A DNA stretch of 64,000 bases from Chryseobacterium sp. OV279 (GTDB lineage: Bacteria; Bacteroidota; Bacteroidia; Flavobacteriales; Weeksellaceae), in NCBI RefSeq assembly GCF_900128945.1, contig NZ_FQUD01000001.1, forward strand, positions 972,838 to 1,036,837. The letters run 5' to 3'. Positions within the stretch are counted from its first letter, which is position 1; each line of letters begins with the position of its first letter. Positions 60,963 to 64,000 of this stretch are shown in pieces. A program made the position numbers and the translations under genes. The notes under the pieces are model-generated. The model worked only from the letters and a program-made list of their open reading frames with translations, had not been told where the DNA came from and ran no database searches.

Positions 60963-61892
60963 TTACCGTTCCGACAATACTGTTTTTATCTGATAACTCT
61001 TCGGCGTCACACCCACAAGCTGCTTAAACACCCTAGTAAAATAATTTGTATCTGAAAAACCTGTTTGATAGGCAGTTTCCTTAATGCTGTTCTGCCCAGC
61101 GAGCAATTCCTTTGCCCGATTGATTCTTTCCTGCAGGATAAAATCATTCGGAGAAGTTCCCAATTCGTCTTTGAACATTTTAAAGAAATTAGACTTGCTG
61201 ACGTAAGCCAGTTTGGCCATACTGTCGATAGACAGCTTTTGATGGAGGTTTTTCCTGATATAATCTACGGCAAAACCTATTCTCGATTTATTTTTAGCGA
61301 TATTTTTTTCTACCATGCTTCTGGCCTGGGTCTGCATAAGTCTTATTAGAAGTTCTTTCAAAGCAAAATCTGCCATGATATCCTTTTGGGAATTATCATC
61401 CATAGCAATTCTCATGATGTTGTTGGTCGCAGACGTTAAGGATTGATTGTTAAAAAGGAAAAATTCATCCAGCTGGATATTCCATTGTGAAGTTTCGTCC
61501 ACTTTAGGAAGGCTATAATTTAAATAATTGAGAGAATCCTCTATAAAATCAGGATTAAGACTTAAAGAAATACATTGGGTTGGAGCTTCATCTGCTTCAG
61601 GGAAATCAATGACCATAGTTTCTCCCGGAGCTACCAGAACACTTTCTCCCGGAAAATAATCAAAATAACCCGTTTTATTGTCCAGTTTCATGTGTTTTTT
61701 GCCTCTCAGCATGGCTGTAAAAGCAATGTTTTCAAAGTGGAGTTTGACACCGAAAGCGGCTTTATGCGTTTCGTATATGCTGAACTCACAGTTGTTTAGA
61801 TTGAATTTTGTCTGGTTTTCAACAAGGTTCAATAACTGGCTCTCCTTCTTCAATTCAGGAGTATTTAATAAAAATTTATTATTGTTATTCAT
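60963..61892 (-). CDS. AraC-family transcriptional regulator
   Basis: 309 residues from the ATG at 61892; another ATG at 61916 adds eight residues and cannot be excluded. N-terminal cupin-type AraC-binding domain (about 25-185) and C-terminal double helix-turn-helix (about 205-305: KLSIDSMAKLAYVSKSNFFKMFK, then SIKETAYQTGFSDTNYFTRVFK, GVTPKSYQ). Divergent from the aldehyde dehydrogenase gene with a 178-bp gap, the usual layout for an activator of that gene in this group. Confidence 0.92.
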   Translation of the reverse strand: MNNNNKFLLNTPELKKESQLLNLVENQTKFNLNNCEFSIYETHKAAFGVKLHFENIAFTAMLRGKKHMKLDNKTGYFDYFPGESVLVAPGETMVIDFPEADEAPTQCISLSLNPDFIEDSLNYLNYSLPKVDETSQWNIQLDEFFLFNNQSLTSATNNIMRIAMDDNSQKDIMADFALKELLIRLMQTQARSMVEKNIAKNKSRIGFAVDYIRKNLHQKLSIDSMAKLAYVSKSNFFKMFKDELGTSPNDFILQERINRAKELLAGQNSIKETAYQTGFSDTNYFTRVFKQLVGVTPKSYQIKTVLSER

Positions 61893-62070
61893 TTCTAAAC
61901 ATTTTGTAAAACCCAATCACTCAAATATATAAATTTTAGGCCTACACTGTTGTTAATAAAATTATAAAATTGAACATCTGCACTATTGTGATGTTTTTTT
62001 ATACGATTGTGCTATTGCTTTTTCATCTGTAAATGTAACTTGGCTTTACGAAAAAATTAAAATTACTAAT

Positions 62071-63600
62071 ATGAGCACAATTACAGAACCAAAATCAGAG
62101 ACCGCATTTCAGTGGCCTGAATTCAAAAACAAATATGATAATTACATTGACGGAAAATTCACACCTCCGGTTAACGGACAGTATTTCAATGTAGTTTCAC
62201 CGGTTAACGGGAAAAATTTCACTCAGGTAGCCCATTCATCCAAAGAAGATTTGGAATTGGCTGTCAATGCTGCGGACAAAGCATTTCAAACCTGGAAAAA
62301 TACCTCTTCTACGGAGAGAAGTATCATCCTGAATAAAATAGCAGACCGAATAGAGCAAAATCTTGAACATCTTGCCATCGTTGAAACCATCGATAATGGA
62401 AAAGCCGTCAGAGAGACTTTAGCAGCTGATTTACCCCTTGCGGTAGACCATTTCAGATATTTTGCTTCCGTGGTACGCGCAGAAGAAGGTTCTCATAACG
62501 AACTCGATAAAGATACTGTTTCTCTGATTGTTCACGAACCGCTGGGCGTAATCGCACAGATCATCCCTTGGAATTTCCCGATTTTGATGGCCGTGTGGAA
62601 GCTGGCTCCGGCTTTAGCAGCAGGAAATTGCGTAGTATTGAAGCCGGCAGAAAGTACTCCGGTTTCCATTATGGTTTTAATGGAAATCATTGGAGATCTA
62701 TTGCCTGCCGGAGTTATTAATATCGTTAATGGTTTCGGAGCAGAACTGGGAAGAGCTTTGGTAACCAATCCTAAAGTATCAAAAGCAGCATTCACGGGTT
62801 CTACAGCTACAGGACGTCTTGTGATGCAGTATGCGACAGAAAATATTATCCCGGTAACCCTTGAATTAGGTGGGAAATCTCCAAACGTTTTTTTCAGTTC
62901 GGTGATGGATGCAGATGATGCATTCCTCGATAAAGCAATTGAAGGAGCTGTGCTTTTTGCCCTTAATCAGGGGGAAATCTGTACATGTCCTTCAAGACTA
63001 TTGGTTCAGGAAGATATTGCAGATGCATTTATTGAAAAAGTAATCGAAAGAGTAAAAGCCATCAAAGTAGGAAATCCACTGGACAAAACCGTGATGATGG
63101 GTGCTCAGGCTTCCCAGATCCAGAAAGATAAAATCCTTTCCTACATCCAGCTTGGAAAAGAAGAAGGCGCTGAGGTTCTTGTAGGTGGTGAAGTAAACAA
63201 TGTGGGAGAAGATCTTGAAGATGGATTCTATATCCAGCCAACAATCTTCAAAGGGAATAACAGAATGAGAATCTTTCAGGAAGAGATCTTCGGGCCTGTA
63301 TTGGCATTCACGACTTTCAAAGACGAAGAAGAGGCGATAAAAATTGCCAATGATACCATCTACGGACTTGGTGCAGGGGTTTGGACAAGAGATGCACACC
63401 AGTTGTACAATGTTCCGCGTCAGATTCAGGCGGGAAGAGTTTGGGTGAATCAGTATCATTCGTATCCTGCGGGAGCACCTTTCGGAGGATATAAGCAGTC
63501 GGGAATCGGTAGAGAAAATCACAAAATGATGCTTGACCACTACCGTCAGACCAAAAACATGCTGATCTCTTACAACAAAAACAAATTAGGTTTCTTTTAA
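62071..63600 (+). CDS. NAD(P)-dependent aldehyde dehydrogenase (AldB/ExaC-like)
   Basis: 509 residues, cytosolic. Oxidises aldehydes to acids. Motifs: I-P-W-N-F-P-I near residue 170, the F-T-G-S-T-A-T-G nucleotide loop near 246, L-E-L-G-G-K-S-P near 269 with the general base Glu, nucleophile C304 in N-Q-G-E-I-C-T-C, and E-E-I-F-G-P-V near 410. The N-Q-G-E-I-C-T-C sequence is characteristic of the acetaldehyde/AldB branch. Likely under the divergent AraC regulator. The DUF779 gene that often follows in relatives is not present before the window ends. Confidence 0.95.
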   Translation: MSTITEPKSETAFQWPEFKNKYDNYIDGKFTPPVNGQYFNVVSPVNGKNFTQVAHSSKEDLELAVNAADKAFQTWKNTSSTERSIILNKIADRIEQNLEHLAIVETIDNGKAVRETLAADLPLAVDHFRYFASVVRAEEGSHNELDKDTVSLIVHEPLGVIAQIIPWNFPILMAVWKLAPALAAGNCVVLKPAESTPVSIMVLMEIIGDLLPAGVINIVNGFGAELGRALVTNPKVSKAAFTGSTATGRLVMQYATENIIPVTLELGGKSPNVFFSSVMDADDAFLDKAIEGAVLFALNQGEICTCPSRLLVQEDIADAFIEKVIERVKAIKVGNPLDKTVMMGAQASQIQKDKILSYIQLGKEEGAEVLVGGEVNNVGEDLEDGFYIQPTIFKGNNRMRIFQEEIFGPVLAFTTFKDEEEAIKIANDTIYGLGAGVWTRDAHQLYNVPRQIQAGRVWVNQYHSYPAGAPFGGYKQSGIGRENHKMMLDHYRQTKNMLISYNKNKLGFF

Positions 63601-63612
63601 TTTTTAATATTA

Positions 63613-63780
63613 GGGCGTGCCCGTTTGCCCCGGCAAAGCCGGGGCAAAACGGTCGGGCTATTCCACGGCTTCACTTCGTTTCGGTGCTCCATTTCATTTC
63701 GCACCGGCTCGTTCCTCGCCGCCCTTCCTATCCCTCACGCGGAAAACAGACGTCCTTATCTGAACTATTTCGGGTAAGCA
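63613..63780. repeat. GC-rich dispersed element with strong palindrome
   Basis: The stretch is much richer in G+C than its surroundings. It begins GGGCGTGCCCGTTT, contains the hairpin CCGTTTGCCCCGG / CCGGGGCAAAACGG (63621-63652) and CGGTCGGGCTATTCCA, and ends near CTATCCCTCACGC. It sits right after the aldehyde dehydrogenase stop and could also terminate that transcript. Confidence 0.65.
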
Positions 63781-63799
63781 GGAATTCTGTTGCTGTTTT

Positions 63800-64000
63800 T
63801 CATGTGAAAAGTCAATTTTGCTACGCAAGTCAATAGTGAATGATAGGCTGATAGTAGGATTCACAATTGACGATTCACCCTTCACAAAAATTTAAATGTG
63901 AAAAGTCAATTTTGCTTCGCAAGTCAATAGTGAATAATAGACTGCTAATAGATTCACAATTAACGATTCACCATTCACCATTCACAAAACATTTAATGTG
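63800..64000. repeat. Palindromic intergenic repeat array (GCTTCGCAA family), runs off the window
   Basis: Two tandem copies, about 90 bp each, of a palindromic unit: GTGAAAAGTCAATTTTGC(T/A)...CGCAAGTCAATAGTGAAT, a short loop, then the inverted arm GATTCACAATT(G/A)ACGATTCACC. The second copy starts at about 63897. Confidence 0.85.

Noticed and set aside
63694..63885. 63-codon minus-strand frame
   Set aside because: Falls in the GC-rich element and palindromic repeat; no protein features.

Overview
The window looks like a chromosomal segment from a Chryseobacterium-like flavobacterium (Bacteroidota, Weeksellaceae). The evidence is AT-rich DNA, -7 promoter boxes of the Bacteroidota form TAnnTTTG, type IX secretion (T9SS) sorting domains, SusC/SusD and other TonB-dependent receptors, lipoproteins with acidic residues just after the lipidated Cys, a mevalonate-pathway HMG-CoA synthase, and a subtype-iii type VI secretion (T6SS) Hcp/VgrG set. 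I saw no rRNA, tRNA, CRISPR array or intact insertion sequence.

Layout. 57-3185: a cobalamin uptake operon on the minus strand, with promoter, B12 riboswitch, BtuB-like receptor and a beta-propeller surface lipoprotein resembling BtuG. 3590-5527: cytidine deaminase, an Old Yellow Enzyme and a DUF2752 membrane protein. 5713-19116: an orphan T6SS island carrying Hcp, VgrG, a small VgrG-tail-like protein, a DUF2931 lipoprotein, a Tle1-type (DUF2235) lipase, a small membrane protein, a LysM protein, a secreted protein, a DUF4280 PAAR-like spike, an 887-residue protein with an internal OmpA domain, and membrane or lipoproteins that are candidate immunity factors. 19200-22297: T9SS-exported endonuclease I, DUF4136 and DUF5522 proteins and a small HExxH protein. 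22888-26233: a PLP-dependent deaminase, a glucosaminidase/LysM hydrolase and hemL. 26935-30819: two paralogous amidohydrolases flanking an AraC regulator. 31901-37761: a TonB receptor plus beta-helix lipoprotein, divergent from a PhoB/PhoR-like two-component pair. 37896-40933: a pRiA4b ORF-3 family protein, a GH13 lipoprotein and a GreA-like protein. 41300-47518: two tandem M4 metalloproteases. 47675-54995: thyA, a lipoprotein, a serine hydrolase, a small protein, an M1 peptidase and HMG-CoA synthase. 55111-63600: an esterase, a SusC/SusD pair, an AraC regulator and a divergent aldehyde dehydrogenase.

The most novel-looking part is the T6SS island. It seems to combine a lipase effector module with a second spike/OmpA-fusion module whose C-terminal region and partner proteins I cannot assign to a known toxin or immunity family. 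A second clear result is a tandem duplication of about 3.5 kb (40674-44164 and 44165-47622). Its left breakpoint lies inside the GreA-like gene, so a truncated, internally deleted gene relic sits between the two M4 protease copies.

Intergenic DNA is rich in dispersed repeats: palindromic arrays with a GCTTCGCAA core (about 3.2-3.5, 38.5-38.9 and 63.8-64.0 kb), a GGCTTTAGCC family (22.3, 22.6 and 40.4 kb), inverted copies flanking an amidohydrolase gene, and a GC-rich element near 63.6 kb. All functional assignments come from reading motifs and family resemblance; no database search was run.
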